Below, one piece after another: positions 36,786-47,150 of a DNA stretch of 64,000 bases (positions are counted from its first letter, which is position 1; each line of letters starts with the position of its first letter). The stretch is from the NCBI GenBank assembly GCA_947629955.1, contig CANRFT010000005.1, forward strand, positions 24,456 through 88,455. The letters are read 5' to 3'. The DNA is from an uncultured Oscillospiraceae bacterium. GTDB taxonomy: Bacteria; Bacillota; Clostridia; Oscillospirales; Oscillospiraceae. The position numbers and the translations under genes were made by a program. Under the pieces are notes generated by a model that was not told the DNA's origin, made no database searches, and was given only the letters and a program-made list of their open reading frames with translations.

Positions 36786-37409
36786 TTATTGTCCGTTTTT
36801 CGGGGTGAGGATCAGCACTTGCCCGGGTGTGTCCTCCGTCAATGTGAGTGTGTCTCCGCCGCGCTCCACCGCCGGAAACAGCTTCGTGAAGTCGTCCAGA
36901 GGCGCGATGACGTCGAAGCCGCCGAACTGACTGCGGTAGTGCATGGGCACCGTGACTCGGGGCCGGACCTTGTCCACGATCTCTTTCGCCTGGACGGCGT
37001 CGATGGTGAAGAACCCGCCCACGGGGATCATCAGGCAGTCCACCCCGGACAGTCTCTCATACTCCGCCTCGGTGGGCAGCCGGCCCAGGTCTCCCAGATG
37101 GGCCACCCGGAGCGCGCCGAACCGGAAGACGCGTACGGTGTTCTTGCCCCGCTTGGCGCCGCCCACGTCGTCGTGGTCGGTGTCCAGCTCCTCCAGTTCA
37201 AAGGCGGGGGCGGCGGGCTTGAGGGTCACGCCGCCGGTAAAGCCATGGTCGTGGTGGAAATGGCTGCAATAGACGAACTCCGCCTCCAGCCGCACGTTTT
37301 TGAGCCCCGGCACCGAGCCGTCCTCGTAGGGGTCCAATACGATCCGCTGGCCCCGGTATCGAAACTCGAAGCAGGAGTGGCCGATATAGGTAATTTGCAC
37401 CTCTTCCAT
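36786..37409 (-). CDS. Metallo-beta-lactamase-fold metal-dependent hydrolase
   Basis: MEEVQITYIGHSCFEFRYRGQRIVLDPY...YCSHFHHDHGF...VPVGG-like motifs. Confidence 0.88.
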   Translation of the reverse strand: MEEVQITYIGHSCFEFRYRGQRIVLDPYEDGSVPGLKNVRLEAEFVYCSHFHHDHGFTGGVTLKPAAPAFELEELDTDHDDVGGAKRGKNTVRVFRFGALRVAHLGDLGRLPTEAEYERLSGVDCLMIPVGGFFTIDAVQAKEIVDKVRPRVTVPMHYRSQFGGFDVIAPLDDFTKLFPAVERGGDTLTLTEDTPGQVLILTPKNGQ

Positions 37410-37517
37410 GGGCGATCCCTCCAAAATTTGATCCATCGCATCATATCACAGCGGGACGATGCTGTCAAACCTTTTGTCCCTCCGCCGGCGGACGCGGAAT
37501 ATATGTCAAAAATATAT

Positions 37518-37546
37518 TTGCAAAAAACGCCACGACGTGCTATCAT
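37518..37546 (+). promoter_or_regulatory. Promoter upstream of the degV-family gene (TTGCAA-N17-TATCAT, extended -10)
   Basis: ttgcaa 37518-37523; tatcat 37541-37546 preceded by tgc. Confidence 0.6.
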
Positions 37547-37599
37547 ACATGGAAAGACAGACCGCCTCCGCGGCCGAAAGATTTGGAGGTTTCCCCGCC

Positions 37600-38475
37600 A
37601 TGAGCGACTATATCATCATCACCGATTCATCCGCCGATCTGCCTGACTCCATGGTCAAGGAGCTGGAGGTGGAGGTCCTTCCCCTGGCCTTCACCATCGA
37701 CGGCAAGACCTATCTCAACTATCCCGACAACCGGGAGATGACCCCCGACGAGCTGACCCGCCGGCAGAAGGCGGGCTCCATGGCCACCACCAACGCCGTC
37801 AACGTGGGCCAGGCCGCGGAGGTCTTTGAGCCCCATCTGAAGGCCGGGAAGGACGTGCTGGTGCTGGGCTTTTCCTCCGGCCTGTCCACCACCTGCAACT
37901 CCTACCTGATCGCGGCGGAGGCCCTGCGGGAGCAGTACCCCGAGCGAAAGCTCTATGTGGTGGACACCCTCTGCGCCTCCATGGGCCAGGGCCTGCTGGT
38001 CTACCTGGCCGCCAAGTTCAAGGCCGCCGGCAAGACCATCGAGGAGGTCCGGGACTGGACGGAGGAGGCCAAGTTCCATCTGTGCCACTGGTTCACCGTC
38101 AACGACCTGTTCTTCCTCAAAAAGGGCGGCCGGGTGTCCGCCGCCACCGCCGTGGTGGGCACCATGCTCCAGATCAAGCCCATCCTCCACGTGGACGATG
38201 AGGGCCACCTGATCAAGGTGACCACCGCCCGGGGCCGCAAGGCCTCCCTTGCCGGCCTGCTGGACAAGATGGCCGAGCTGGCCGACCCCGATCCCGCCGG
38301 CCAGGTGGTGTTCATCAGCCACACCGACTCCTACGCGGAGGCGGAGCAGCTGGCCGCCGACATCAAGGCCCGCTTCGGCGTCAAGGAGGTCGTCATCAAC
38401 CACATCGGGCCGGTCATCGCCGCCCACACCGGCCCCGGCTGCATGGCCCTGTTCTTCCTGGGCAAGCACCGCTGA
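37600..38475 (+). CDS. DegV family fatty-acid-binding protein
   Basis: MSDYIIITDSSADLPDSMVKELEVEVLPLAFTIDGKTYLNY; GFSSGLSTTCNS; SD before ATG. Confidence 0.94.
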   Translation: MSDYIIITDSSADLPDSMVKELEVEVLPLAFTIDGKTYLNYPDNREMTPDELTRRQKAGSMATTNAVNVGQAAEVFEPHLKAGKDVLVLGFSSGLSTTCNSYLIAAEALREQYPERKLYVVDTLCASMGQGLLVYLAAKFKAAGKTIEEVRDWTEEAKFHLCHWFTVNDLFFLKKGGRVSAATAVVGTMLQIKPILHVDDEGHLIKVTTARGRKASLAGLLDKMAELADPDPAGQVVFISHTDSYAEAEQLAADIKARFGVKEVVINHIGPVIAAHTGPGCMALFFLGKHR

Positions 38476-38518
38476 CCTGTCCGGCAGTTCGAATACAAAC
38501 CGTAAGGGAGGAACGATT

Positions 38519-39232
38519 ATGAAAGCCCTGCGCGCAAATCTCGGATATATCATCCTCTGCCTCGTGGAGTTGGCCATCGGCGTCATCCTGCTGATCGACC
38601 CGGACCGCTTTACCAGAGCGGTGCTGTTCCTCGTGGGCGCGGTGCTGCTGGTGGCCGGCGTGGTCTGCGTCATCCGCTACTTCATCACATCCCCTGAACT
38701 GGCCGCCATGGAGAAAAACCTCGCCATTGGCCTGCTGTGCCTGATCGCCGGCGCCCTGTTCGTGTTCCGCAACAGCCTGTTCCCCTCCCTCACCCACATC
38801 TACGGCATCGCGCTGCTGATCGTGGGTGCGATGAAGTTCCAGCAGGGCATCGACCGGCTCCGCTTCCACATGCCCTACTGGTATCTCACGGTGCTCAACG
38901 CCCTGATCGCCCTGGTCATCAGCGTGCTGATCCTGCTCGACCCCTTCAAGGCCCTGGAGATGCTGTGGCGGGTGGTGGCCATCGCGCTGATCGTGGAGGC
39001 CGTCCTGGATCTGGCCGCCATCATCACCGGCCTCAAGGCCGGACCCACACCTGTCAGCGGCCCGCCTCTGGGCCAGGTGCCCGAACGGTTCACCAAGGGC
39101 GGCGGCGCGGCTGCCTCCGCCGCGCCCGACCCGGATTTCCAGCCCGTCGCCAATGAGGCCGCGAAGCCCGCCGCTCCCGCCCCCTACACCCCGGAGGATA
39201 TGAAGCCTGTCTCCCCCGACGAAAAGAAGTAA
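38519..39232 (+). CDS. DUF308-like multi-pass membrane protein
   Basis: MKALRANLGYIILCLVELAIGVILLIDPDRFTRAVLFLVGAVLLVAGVVCVIRYF; repeated TM hairpins. Confidence 0.7.
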   Translation: MKALRANLGYIILCLVELAIGVILLIDPDRFTRAVLFLVGAVLLVAGVVCVIRYFITSPELAAMEKNLAIGLLCLIAGALFVFRNSLFPSLTHIYGIALLIVGAMKFQQGIDRLRFHMPYWYLTVLNALIALVISVLILLDPFKALEMLWRVVAIALIVEAVLDLAAIITGLKAGPTPVSGPPLGQVPERFTKGGGAAASAAPDPDFQPVANEAAKPAAPAPYTPEDMKPVSPDEKK

Positions 39233-39247
39233 GCCGCATCACGACGA

Positions 39248-39277
39248 AAGCCCCGCCGGCCGGCGGGGCTTTCTCTT
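39248..39277 (+). terminator. Intrinsic terminator
   Basis: aaagccccgccggccggcggggctttct. Confidence 0.8.
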
Positions 39278-39286
39278 ATGCTTGAT

Positions 39287-40072
39287 TCAGTCCAGGATGC
39301 CGAAGTGCCGCAGGGCCTGGCAGACCCCGTCCTCCTGCACGGAGCCGGTGACGTAGTCCGCCATGGCCTTGACGCGGTCCACCCCGTTGCCCATGCACAC
39401 GCTGAGGCCCGCCATGGACAGCACCACATCGTCGTTCTCCCCGTCGCCGAAGGCCATGATCTCCTCCCGCCCCAGGCCGAACCGCTCCATGGTGGCCCGG
39501 ACGCCGTCGGCCTTACGGCCCCCTTTGGGCATGATGTCCACTCCCTCCGGGTGCCAGCGGGTGTGATCGCAGTGAGGCATGGCGGAGAAGAACAGCCGCT
39601 CCTCGCTCTCGTCCACCAGGGGCACGAACTGATAGATGTTCCGCTCCAGCATCCACTCCGGCTCCGCCAGGGGGTAGATCTCCGTGTGGAGGAACCGGAA
39701 CACCCGCTCTACCCTGTCGTCCACCCGGTTGAGCCGACTGGCTCCGCTGCTCTCCATCAGCGCCGCGATGTGGGGGTGTTCCCGGAGGACACGGATGGCG
39801 TTTTTCAAGTCCTCCGCCGGGATGGGGATGTCCCGATAGACCTCCTTCCCGTCAAAGCAGCACTGGCCGTTGAGGGTGATGTACGCGTCAAAGGGCACGT
39901 CCCGGAGCATCCCGGTGCTGATCAGGTCCTGCTTGGCCCGGCCGGTGCAGATGAAGATCCTGATCCCCCGCGCCCGCAGGGCCAGCAGGTCCGCCCGCAG
40001 CGGGTCGGAGATGGCCCTGCCATGGGCCGGGACAAGGGTGCCGTCTACGTCGAAAAAGATGCCTTTGATCAT
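39287..40072 (-). CDS. Cof-type HAD-superfamily hydrolase
   Basis: MIKGIFFDVDGTLVPAHGRAISDPLRADLLALRARGIRIFICTGRAKQDL; AFGDGENDDVVLSMAGLSVCMGNGVD. Confidence 0.94.
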   Translation of the reverse strand: MIKGIFFDVDGTLVPAHGRAISDPLRADLLALRARGIRIFICTGRAKQDLISTGMLRDVPFDAYITLNGQCCFDGKEVYRDIPIPAEDLKNAIRVLREHPHIAALMESSGASRLNRVDDRVERVFRFLHTEIYPLAEPEWMLERNIYQFVPLVDESEERLFFSAMPHCDHTRWHPEGVDIMPKGGRKADGVRATMERFGLGREEIMAFGDGENDDVVLSMAGLSVCMGNGVDRVKAMADYVTGSVQEDGVCQALRHFGILD

Positions 40073-40073
40073 G

Positions 40074-41768
40074 TCAGCGCGACTCTCCCGCCTTATATGC
40101 CTCCGCGGAGGACAGCAGCTCCTCCGCGCTGTGGAGCATGGTCTCGGTGACCTCTCCGCCGCTGAGGCGGGCCAGCTCCTCTTTGCGGCCCTCCCGCTCC
40201 AGGCGGGTCACCCGTGTGTAGGTGCGGCCGTCCCGCTCCCCCTTTTCCACCGAGAAATGGGCCACGCCCATGGCGGCGATCTGGGGCAGATGGGTCACGC
40301 ACAGCACCTGCTTGGTCCTGGACACCTGGTACAGCTTCCGGGCGACCTTTATAGCCGCCCGGCCGGACACGCCCGCGTCCACCTCGTCAAAGATCAGGGT
40401 GGACACCTCCTCCGACTCCGCCAGCACATTTTTCAGCGCCAGCATGATCCGGGACAGCTCGCCGCCGGAGGCGATCCTGTTGATGGGCTTCAGATCCTCC
40501 CCCACGTTGGCGGACATGAGGAACCGCACCGTGTCCATGCCGCTTTGATCCATGCCGTCGGGGGCGTCCTTGGGGGAGAACTCCACCTGGAAGCGCACCC
40601 TGGGCATATCCAGTTCCTTCAATTCGGACTGGATCCGGCGGGCCAGGATCTCCGCCGCCTTATGCCGGTCGTTGGAAAGGAGTTTCCCCTGCTCCACGGC
40701 CTGTTCCAGGGCTTTGGCCAGTTCACCCTCCAGCTTGGCGGTCCGCTCCTCGGAGAACTGGATGGCGTCCAGCTCAGCACGGCACTTCGCCAGATAGTCC
40801 AGCATCTCCTCCGTGGTGCCGCCGTATTTCTTTTTCAGCCGGTAGAGCCGGTCCAGCCGGGCCTCCACCTCGTCCAGCTCCCCCGGGTAGAAGTCGAAGG
40901 CGCTCCGGGCATCCCGCACCCGCTCCGCCAGATCATCCAGATCGCACCGGAGCCGGGTGGCCGCCTGGGCCAGTTCCCGCAGCTCGGCGCTGTGCTTGCC
41001 GCCGGAGGTCAAATGGCCCTCCGCCTCCATCAGCAGGGACAGGGCGCCGTCCCCCTCCTCCCCGCCGGTGAGGGCCGCCCAGGCCCCCTCCACGGCGGAG
41101 GTGAGCCGCTCGGCGTTGCGGAGGACCTCCCGCCGGTCAGACAGCTCCTCGTCCTCGCCGGGGCGGAGGTTTGCCGCCTCCAGCTCGTCGATCTGGTATT
41201 GCAGGGTGTCCATCCGCCGGGCCTTTTCCGCGTCGTCCATCCGGAGGGCGGAGAGGTCCCTTCTGATCTCCCTCACCCGCTCATAGGCGGTCTGAAAGGC
41301 GGCCTTTCGCTCCCCGGTCCCGCCGAAGCTGTCCAGGTAGTCCAGGTGGCAGTCCTCGTCCAGAAGCTGCTGACCGTCGTGCTGGCCGTGGATGTTCAGC
41401 AGACGCAGACCCAGCTCCCGGAGCTGGCCCACCAGGATGGGCACACCCCCCACCCGGCAGACGTTTTTTCCGTCGCTCTGGATGACCCGCTCCAGCAGAA
41501 GCTCCCCGTTCTCGTCGGGGGTCACCCCCATCTCGTCGAACCAGCGGAGCGCGGGCAGGTCCCGGAACACCGCCGTCACCCGGGCGGATCTGGCCCCGGT
41601 GCGGATCAGGTCCCGGCTGGCGCGCTCCCCCATGATGGCGCCGATGGCGTCGATCACGATGGATTTGCCGGCGCCGGTCTCGCCGGTGAGGACATTGAAG
41701 CCCTCCTCGAAGGAGATGTCCGCCCGGTCGATGACCGCGATATTCTCGATGTGCAGCAGGGACAGCAT
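40074..41768 (-). CDS. recN: DNA repair protein RecN
   Basis: MLSLLHIENIAVIDRADISFEEGFNVLTGETGAGKSIVIDAIGAIMGERAS. Confidence 0.97.
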   Translation of the reverse strand: MLSLLHIENIAVIDRADISFEEGFNVLTGETGAGKSIVIDAIGAIMGERASRDLIRTGARSARVTAVFRDLPALRWFDEMGVTPDENGELLLERVIQSDGKNVCRVGGVPILVGQLRELGLRLLNIHGQHDGQQLLDEDCHLDYLDSFGGTGERKAAFQTAYERVREIRRDLSALRMDDAEKARRMDTLQYQIDELEAANLRPGEDEELSDRREVLRNAERLTSAVEGAWAALTGGEEGDGALSLLMEAEGHLTSGGKHSAELRELAQAATRLRCDLDDLAERVRDARSAFDFYPGELDEVEARLDRLYRLKKKYGGTTEEMLDYLAKCRAELDAIQFSEERTAKLEGELAKALEQAVEQGKLLSNDRHKAAEILARRIQSELKELDMPRVRFQVEFSPKDAPDGMDQSGMDTVRFLMSANVGEDLKPINRIASGGELSRIMLALKNVLAESEEVSTLIFDEVDAGVSGRAAIKVARKLYQVSRTKQVLCVTHLPQIAAMGVAHFSVEKGERDGRTYTRVTRLEREGRKEELARLSGGEVTETMLHSAEELLSSAEAYKAGESR

Positions 41769-41774
41769 TTCTCC

Positions 41775-42236
41775 TCACCCTCGATCCAGCATAGACGCGA
41801 TCTCCTTGCACAGCCGCTCGGCGGCCTGGTTGGAGCGCATGATGAGCAGCACCGTGTCGTCTCCGGCCAGTGAGCCCACCAGCGCGTCGATGCCCATGCC
41901 GTCCAGGGCGGCGCCGGCGGCGGGAGCCAGACCGGGCATGGTCCGGACCACCACCAGGTTCTGGGCGCAGTCGCAGGAGGTGACCCCCTCCTTGAAGATG
42001 TTCTGCATCCGCCCGGCGGCCGCCCTCCGCACCGGGACGGCGTCGGAGGCCACATAGCGATAATGCCCGTCCTCCGCCGGCTGCTTCACCAGGTTCAGTT
42101 CCTTGATGTCCCGGGAAATGGTGGCCTGGGTGGCCCGGATGCCGGCGCCCTTCAGCAGGGCCAGCATCTGCTCCTGGGTCTCCACCTCCTGCGACCCGAT
42201 GAGCCGCAGGATCTCCCTCTGCCGGTTGGCCTTCAT
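41775..42236 (-). CDS. argR: Arginine repressor
   Basis: MKANRQREILRLIGSQEVETQEQMLALLKGAGIRATQATISRDIKELNLVK. Confidence 0.95.
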   Translation of the reverse strand: MKANRQREILRLIGSQEVETQEQMLALLKGAGIRATQATISRDIKELNLVKQPAEDGHYRYVASDAVPVRRAAAGRMQNIFKEGVTSCDCAQNLVVVRTMPGLAPAAGAALDGMGIDALVGSLAGDDTVLLIMRSNQAAERLCKEIASMLDRG

Positions 42237-42240
42237 ATCC

Positions 42241-43107
42241 TCACACCTTTCCCAGCTTCTGATTGATGCGCTCGTAAAAGCTCCGTCCGGTGAGCTTGAC
42301 CAGACGGGTCGTCTGCTGAGACCGGCGGCACTCCACCCAGTCTCCCGGCTGGACCCGGAACGCCCGGCCCCCATCTACCGACAGATAGGCGGATCGCTTG
42401 CCGCCGGAGGTCATGCGCACCCCAACGGACCTGTCCCGGTTGAGGACAAAGGGCTTGGCGTGGAGGGAGTGGGCGCAGATGGGGGTGATGATGATGTTCT
42501 CCGCGGTGGGCTCCACGATGGGCCCCCCCGCCGCCATGGAGTAGGCGGTGGAGCCGGTGGGGGTGGCGATGACCACCCCGTCCCCGGAGAAGGAGGAGAT
42601 GGTGACCCGGTCGCCGGTGACCTCCAGGTCCAGCACCCTGGCCACAGCCCCTTTGGTGATGACCGCGTCGTTCAGGGCCACCTCGGAGTAGACCCGCTGG
42701 CCCTCCCGGCGGACGGACACATCCAGCATCATCCGCCGCTCGATGCCGTATTTCCCGGCGGCCAGCCGTGCCAGCAGGGACAGCTCCCCCTGCTCCAGCT
42801 CCGCCATAAAGCCGATGCTCCCCAGGTTCACCCCCAGCACGGGGATGCTCCGGGGATTGGCCTCCCGGGCGGCGTGGAGGATGGTGCCGTCCCCGCCGAA
42901 GCACACCAGAACGTCGGCCCGCTCCAGCTCCGGCTCCAGGGGGCGCAGCCCGGCCTCCGCCGGCAGCTCCAGGTGGCTGTTCTCGTCCAGTTCAAACGGC
43001 AGGCAGATCACCGCCTGGACGCCGTTTGCCTCCAAAACGCTCCGGGCCGCCATGGCCGCCTTGAGGCCCCGGTCCCGATAGGGGTTGGGGCTGAGCACCA
43101 CCTTCAT
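42241..43107 (-). CDS. nadK: NAD kinase
   Basis: VLVCFGGDGTILHAARE; LGVNLGSIGFMAEL; IATPTGSTAYSMAAGGPIV. Confidence 0.96.
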   Translation of the reverse strand: MKVVLSPNPYRDRGLKAAMAARSVLEANGVQAVICLPFELDENSHLELPAEAGLRPLEPELERADVLVCFGGDGTILHAAREANPRSIPVLGVNLGSIGFMAELEQGELSLLARLAAGKYGIERRMMLDVSVRREGQRVYSEVALNDAVITKGAVARVLDLEVTGDRVTISSFSGDGVVIATPTGSTAYSMAAGGPIVEPTAENIIITPICAHSLHAKPFVLNRDRSVGVRMTSGGKRSAYLSVDGGRAFRVQPGDWVECRRSQQTTRLVKLTGRSFYERINQKLGKV

Positions 43108-43910
43108 GTCAATCCCTCCAATGCCGCATGGGAGCGTTCTACCAATCCTTTCAGGTCAACGGGAACGTTGCCCTCCCCGCCGGCCGTTAAAAAGCCCAGG
43201 TATTCAATGTTTCCCTCTGGCCCACGAATAGGTGAAAAGTCAATACCCCTTACAGCAAAATTTGATTTCTCCGCGTTTTTCACGAATTGCTCCAGCACCT
43301 CCAGGTGGACCGCCGGATCCCGGACGACCCCCTTTTTGCCCACCTTGTCCTTCCCCGCCTCGAACTGGGGCTTGATGAGGGCGGCCACCTGACCCCCCTC
43401 CCTCAGCAGCGGCCGCAGGGCGGGCAAAATCAGACCCAGGGAGATGAAGGACACGTCGATAGATGCGAAGTCCAGGGGCTCGGGGATCTGTTCTCTCGTG
43501 AGGTACCGGGCGTTGGTGCGCTCCAGGCACACCACCCGGGGGTCCTCCCGGAGGGACCAGGCCAGCTGGCCGTAGCCCACGTCCACGGCGTAGACCCGCG
43601 CGGCCCCGTTCTGCAGCATACAGTCGGTGAAGCCGCCGGTGGAGGCCCCGATGTCCGCCGCCGTCTTGCCCTCCAGGGTGATGGGAAAGCATTTCATGGC
43701 CTTCTCCAGCTTGAGGCCGCCCCGGCTCACATACCGGAGGCTCTGCCCCCTGATCTCCAGGGGCGCGTTTTCGTCCAGGGCCATGCCGGCTTTATCGCAG
43801 CGGCGCTCGCCGGAATATACCTGTCCCGCCATGATGACGGCCTGGGCCCTCTGCCGGCTGTCCATGAGCCCCCGCTCCACCAGCAGCACGTCCACCCGCT
43901 TTTTAGCCAC
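43104..43910 (-). CDS. tlyA: TlyA-family rRNA methyltransferase/hemolysin
   Basis: KKRVDVLLVERGLMDSRQRAQAVIMAGQVY; AADIGASTGGFTDCMLQNGAARVYAVDVGYGQL. Confidence 0.95.
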   Translation of the reverse strand: MAKKRVDVLLVERGLMDSRQRAQAVIMAGQVYSGERRCDKAGMALDENAPLEIRGQSLRYVSRGGLKLEKAMKCFPITLEGKTAADIGASTGGFTDCMLQNGAARVYAVDVGYGQLAWSLREDPRVVCLERTNARYLTREQIPEPLDFASIDVSFISLGLILPALRPLLREGGQVAALIKPQFEAGKDKVGKKGVVRDPAVHLEVLEQFVKNAEKSNFAVRGIDFSPIRGPEGNIEYLGFLTAGGEGNVPVDLKGLVERSHAALEGLT

Positions 43911-45741
43911 GGGAGATCACCTCCACAGCCTTTTTCGCGATGGACGCCCCGTCGACGCCGCACATCTGCCGCAGCTCCGCCACCGATCCGTGCTGGATGA
44001 ACCGGTCCCCCAGATTCATCAGCGCCACGGACAGGCCGGCCAGGCCCCGCAGGGTCAGCTCAGAGGCGATCCGCCGGCCCACACAGCCGGCGTCCACGCA
44101 CTCCTCCGCCACGATGAGCCGCCCGGTGCCCTTCACACAGTCCACAACGGAATCCATATCCAGGGGGGAGATGCTGTTCAGCTTCAATACCTGAGCGGAC
44201 ACGCCCTTCTCCTCCAGCAGGCGGGCGGCGGCCAGGGCCTCATTGACCATGGTCCCGTAGGCGGCGACGGTCACGTCTCTGCCCTCTCGCAGGATAGAGG
44301 CGCCCTCGATCCCGCTCATGCCGGTATAGGCGCCCTCGCCGCCCCGGGGATAGCGCACCGCCACCGGGCCCCGGCACTTGGCCACGGCGCAGCGAAGCAT
44401 GGCCCGCAGCTCCCCGAAGCTGGCGGGACAGTAGACCTTCATGCCGGGGATGGAGGACAGATAGGCCACGTCGAACACGCCCTGGTGGGTCTCCCCATCC
44501 TCCCCCACCAGCCCGGCCCGATCCACGGCCAGCACCACGTGGAGGTTCTGGATGGCCGCGTCGTGGAGAAGCATATCATAGGACCGCTGCAAAAAGGTGG
44601 AGTAGATGGCCGCCACCGGGATGAGCCGCTGCTTGGCCATGCCCGCCGCCATGGAGACGGCGTGGCCCTCGGCGATGCCCACGTCGAAAAACCGCTCCGG
44701 GAACCGCCTGGCGAACTCCGTCAGACCGACGCCGTCAGGCATGGCGGCGGTGATGGCGCAAACGTCCTCCCGCTCCGAGGCCAGCTGGCACATGGTCTCC
44801 CCGAACACAGCGGAGAAGGTGGGGCAGCCGCCGGAGTCCAGGGGGCTTCCGTCCTCCGGGCGGAAGGGGCCCACCCCGTGGAACCGGTCGGGCTCCCTTT
44901 CCGCGGGTGTGTAGCCTTTTCCCTTTACGGTCTTGATGTGGAGCAGGACAGGGCAGTTCAGCTCCTTGGCGTACCGCAGCAGCCGGGTGAGGTAGGCCAC
45001 ATCGTGGCCGTCCACCGGCCCCAGGTAGGTGAAGCCCATATCCTCGAACATACTGCAATGTAGGATCGCGCTCTTGATCCCCTGCTTCACCCTGTGAGTG
45101 AAGCGGTACAGCGCCCGCCCCACAGGATTGCCCCCGGTGATCCGGCGGTAGAACTTCTTGAACTGCAGATACTGGGGCTTCAGCCGCTGCTTGGCCAGAT
45201 GGCTGGCCACCCCGCCCACGTTTTTGGTGATGGACATGCCGTTATCATTGAGGATGACGATGATCTGTTCCCCGCTCTGGCCCGCGTCAGACAGGCCCTC
45301 GTAGGACAGACCGCCGGTCATGGCGCCGTCCCCCATCAGGGCCAGGACGCTGTAGTCCTCCCGGTTCAGGGTGCGGGCCCGGGCCATCCCCAGGGCAACC
45401 GACACCGAATTGGAGGCGTGGCCGGCAATGAACGCATCGGCCCGGTGCTCCTTTGGCTTGGGGAAGCCGGACAGGCCCCCCAACTTCCGCAGGGAGGCCA
45501 TCTCCTTCCCCCGGCCTGTCAAAAACTTATGGGCGTAACACTGGTGCCCCACGTCGAACACCAGCCGGTCGGTATCCAGGTCAAAGACCCGGTGGATGGC
45601 CACGGTGATCTCCACCGCCCCCAGACTGGAGGCCAGATGGCCGCCGGTCCTGGCCACGCTGGTGATGATGTCCTGGCGCAGCTGGTTACACAGCAGCTTC
45701 GCCTGGGCGTCGGTGATCTGGTCGAGACGATCTGGGTACAC
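43903..45741 (-). CDS. dxs: 1-deoxy-D-xylulose-5-phosphate synthase
   Basis: GTG at 45741 with GGAGGG SD; VFDVGHQCYAHKFLTGR; GDGAMTGGLSYEGL; ILNDNGMSITKNVGG. Confidence 0.95.
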   Translation of the reverse strand: MYPDRLDQITDAQAKLLCNQLRQDIITSVARTGGHLASSLGAVEITVAIHRVFDLDTDRLVFDVGHQCYAHKFLTGRGKEMASLRKLGGLSGFPKPKEHRADAFIAGHASNSVSVALGMARARTLNREDYSVLALMGDGAMTGGLSYEGLSDAGQSGEQIIVILNDNGMSITKNVGGVASHLAKQRLKPQYLQFKKFYRRITGGNPVGRALYRFTHRVKQGIKSAILHCSMFEDMGFTYLGPVDGHDVAYLTRLLRYAKELNCPVLLHIKTVKGKGYTPAEREPDRFHGVGPFRPEDGSPLDSGGCPTFSAVFGETMCQLASEREDVCAITAAMPDGVGLTEFARRFPERFFDVGIAEGHAVSMAAGMAKQRLIPVAAIYSTFLQRSYDMLLHDAAIQNLHVVLAVDRAGLVGEDGETHQGVFDVAYLSSIPGMKVYCPASFGELRAMLRCAVAKCRGPVAVRYPRGGEGAYTGMSGIEGASILREGRDVTVAAYGTMVNEALAAARLLEEKGVSAQVLKLNSISPLDMDSVVDCVKGTGRLIVAEECVDAGCVGRRIASELTLRGLAGLSVALMNLGDRFIQHGSVAELRQMCGVDGASIAKKAVEVISRG

Positions 45742-45788
45742 GGGCCATCCCTCCTCTCTTTCGCAAATGGTCATTCAGCGGGCGGAAC

Positions 45789-46235
45789 TCAGAGCCCATA
45801 GGCGAGGAATCCGCCTATCAAGCCGACAGCTACGCCGACAGCGGCCCCCACAAGTACCTGTAAAGGAGTATGGCCTAACAGCTCCTTCAACTGTCTGTCC
45901 ATGATCTCCGAAGGAATATCTTCCCAGCCCTTCATGATGTAGTTCAGGATCTTGGACTGCTTGCCCGTCTCCCGGCGGACATTGGCGGCGTCGTACATGA
46001 CGATGAAGGAGAACAGCACCACGATGGCGAACAGGGGCGAATCCAGCCCCTCGGCGAACGCCGTGCCCGTGGAACAGGCGCACACCAGCGCCGAGTGGGA
46101 GCTGGGCATCCCGCCGCCGGTATAGAGATACTTGATGTCCACCTTCCGGAACACGATGATAGAGATGATGAACTTCAGGACCTGGGCCAACGCCCACGCG
46201 CAGACCCCCATGATGAGGACAGGACTGACGATCAC
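45789..46235 (-). CDS. Divergent PAP2 family membrane protein
   Basis: KFIISIIVFRKVDIKYLYTGGGMPSSHSALVCACSTGTAFAEG; MYDAANVRRETGKQSKILN. Confidence 0.88.
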   Translation of the reverse strand: MIVSPVLIMGVCAWALAQVLKFIISIIVFRKVDIKYLYTGGGMPSSHSALVCACSTGTAFAEGLDSPLFAIVVLFSFIVMYDAANVRRETGKQSKILNYIMKGWEDIPSEIMDRQLKELLGHTPLQVLVGAAVGVAVGLIGGFLAYGL

Positions 46236-46265
46236 GTTTGCTCACTCCTTTGTGAATTGATCCGC

Positions 46266-47147
46266 TCAGCGGGTCCGGCCGGCCAGACGGCCGGCAAGCT
46301 CACACAGAAACGCTCCATCGGGCAGCTCCTTCGCCGCCGACCTGGCCCCCTCGGTGAGGCGGTCCACCATTATGGCGCACTTCTCCGCCCCGTAAAGGGT
46401 CATAAAGGTGGTCTTGCCCTCCGCCCGGTCGGAGCCGATGGGCTTGCCCAGTTCCGCCTCGTCAGCCAGCTCGTCCAGCATGTCGTCCCGGATCTGGAAG
46501 GCGGCCCCCAGGAAGGCCCCATACCGCATGGCGGCGTCCTCCTGCTCCCCTGTGCCGCCGGCGGCCAGCACGCCCATCCGGCAGGCGGCGGTGAGCAGGG
46601 CCCCCGTCTTGCGGGCCTGGAGCTCGGTGACCTCGTCCTCGGACATGCCCCGCTTCTCGCTGTCCATATCCATATACTGGCCGCCGCACATGCCGTCTAT
46701 CCCGGCGGCGTCGGCCAGGGCCTCGGCGCAGGCGGCCTTCCGCTCCGCCGGGAGGGAGGAGCGCAGGATGGTCCCGAAGGCCTCCGCCTGGAGGGCATCC
46801 CCCGCCAGCACGGCGGTACACTCGCCGAACACCTTGTGGTTGGTGGGCCTGCCCCGGCGGAGGTCGTCGTCGTCCATGCAGGGCAGATCGTCGTGAATCA
46901 GGGAATAGGTGTGGAGCATCTCGATGGAACACGCCACCGGCAGGGCGGCTTCCACGTCACCGCCGCAGGCCCGGCAGAACTCTAGCACCAGCACCGGCCG
47001 GACGCGCTTGCCGCCGGCCATCAGGCTGTAGTCCATGGCCTCCACGAGCCCGTCGAACCGGAAGCCCCGCCTGTCCGCCCCAAAATATTGAGACAGCGCG
47101 CCCTCCACCTTCTCCCGGAGGGCGTCGTACTCCTTCTGAAAGTCCAT
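46266..47147 (-). CDS. ispA: Polyprenyl (farnesyl) diphosphate synthase
   Basis: GGKRVRPVLVLEFC; IHDDLPCMDDDDLRRGRPTNHKVFGE; GAAFQIRDDMLD. Confidence 0.95.
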   Translation of the reverse strand: MDFQKEYDALREKVEGALSQYFGADRRGFRFDGLVEAMDYSLMAGGKRVRPVLVLEFCRACGGDVEAALPVACSIEMLHTYSLIHDDLPCMDDDDLRRGRPTNHKVFGECTAVLAGDALQAEAFGTILRSSLPAERKAACAEALADAAGIDGMCGGQYMDMDSEKRGMSEDEVTELQARKTGALLTAACRMGVLAAGGTGEQEDAAMRYGAFLGAAFQIRDDMLDELADEAELGKPIGSDRAEGKTTFMTLYGAEKCAIMVDRLTEGARSAAKELPDGAFLCELAGRLAGRTR

Positions 47148-47150
47148 GGC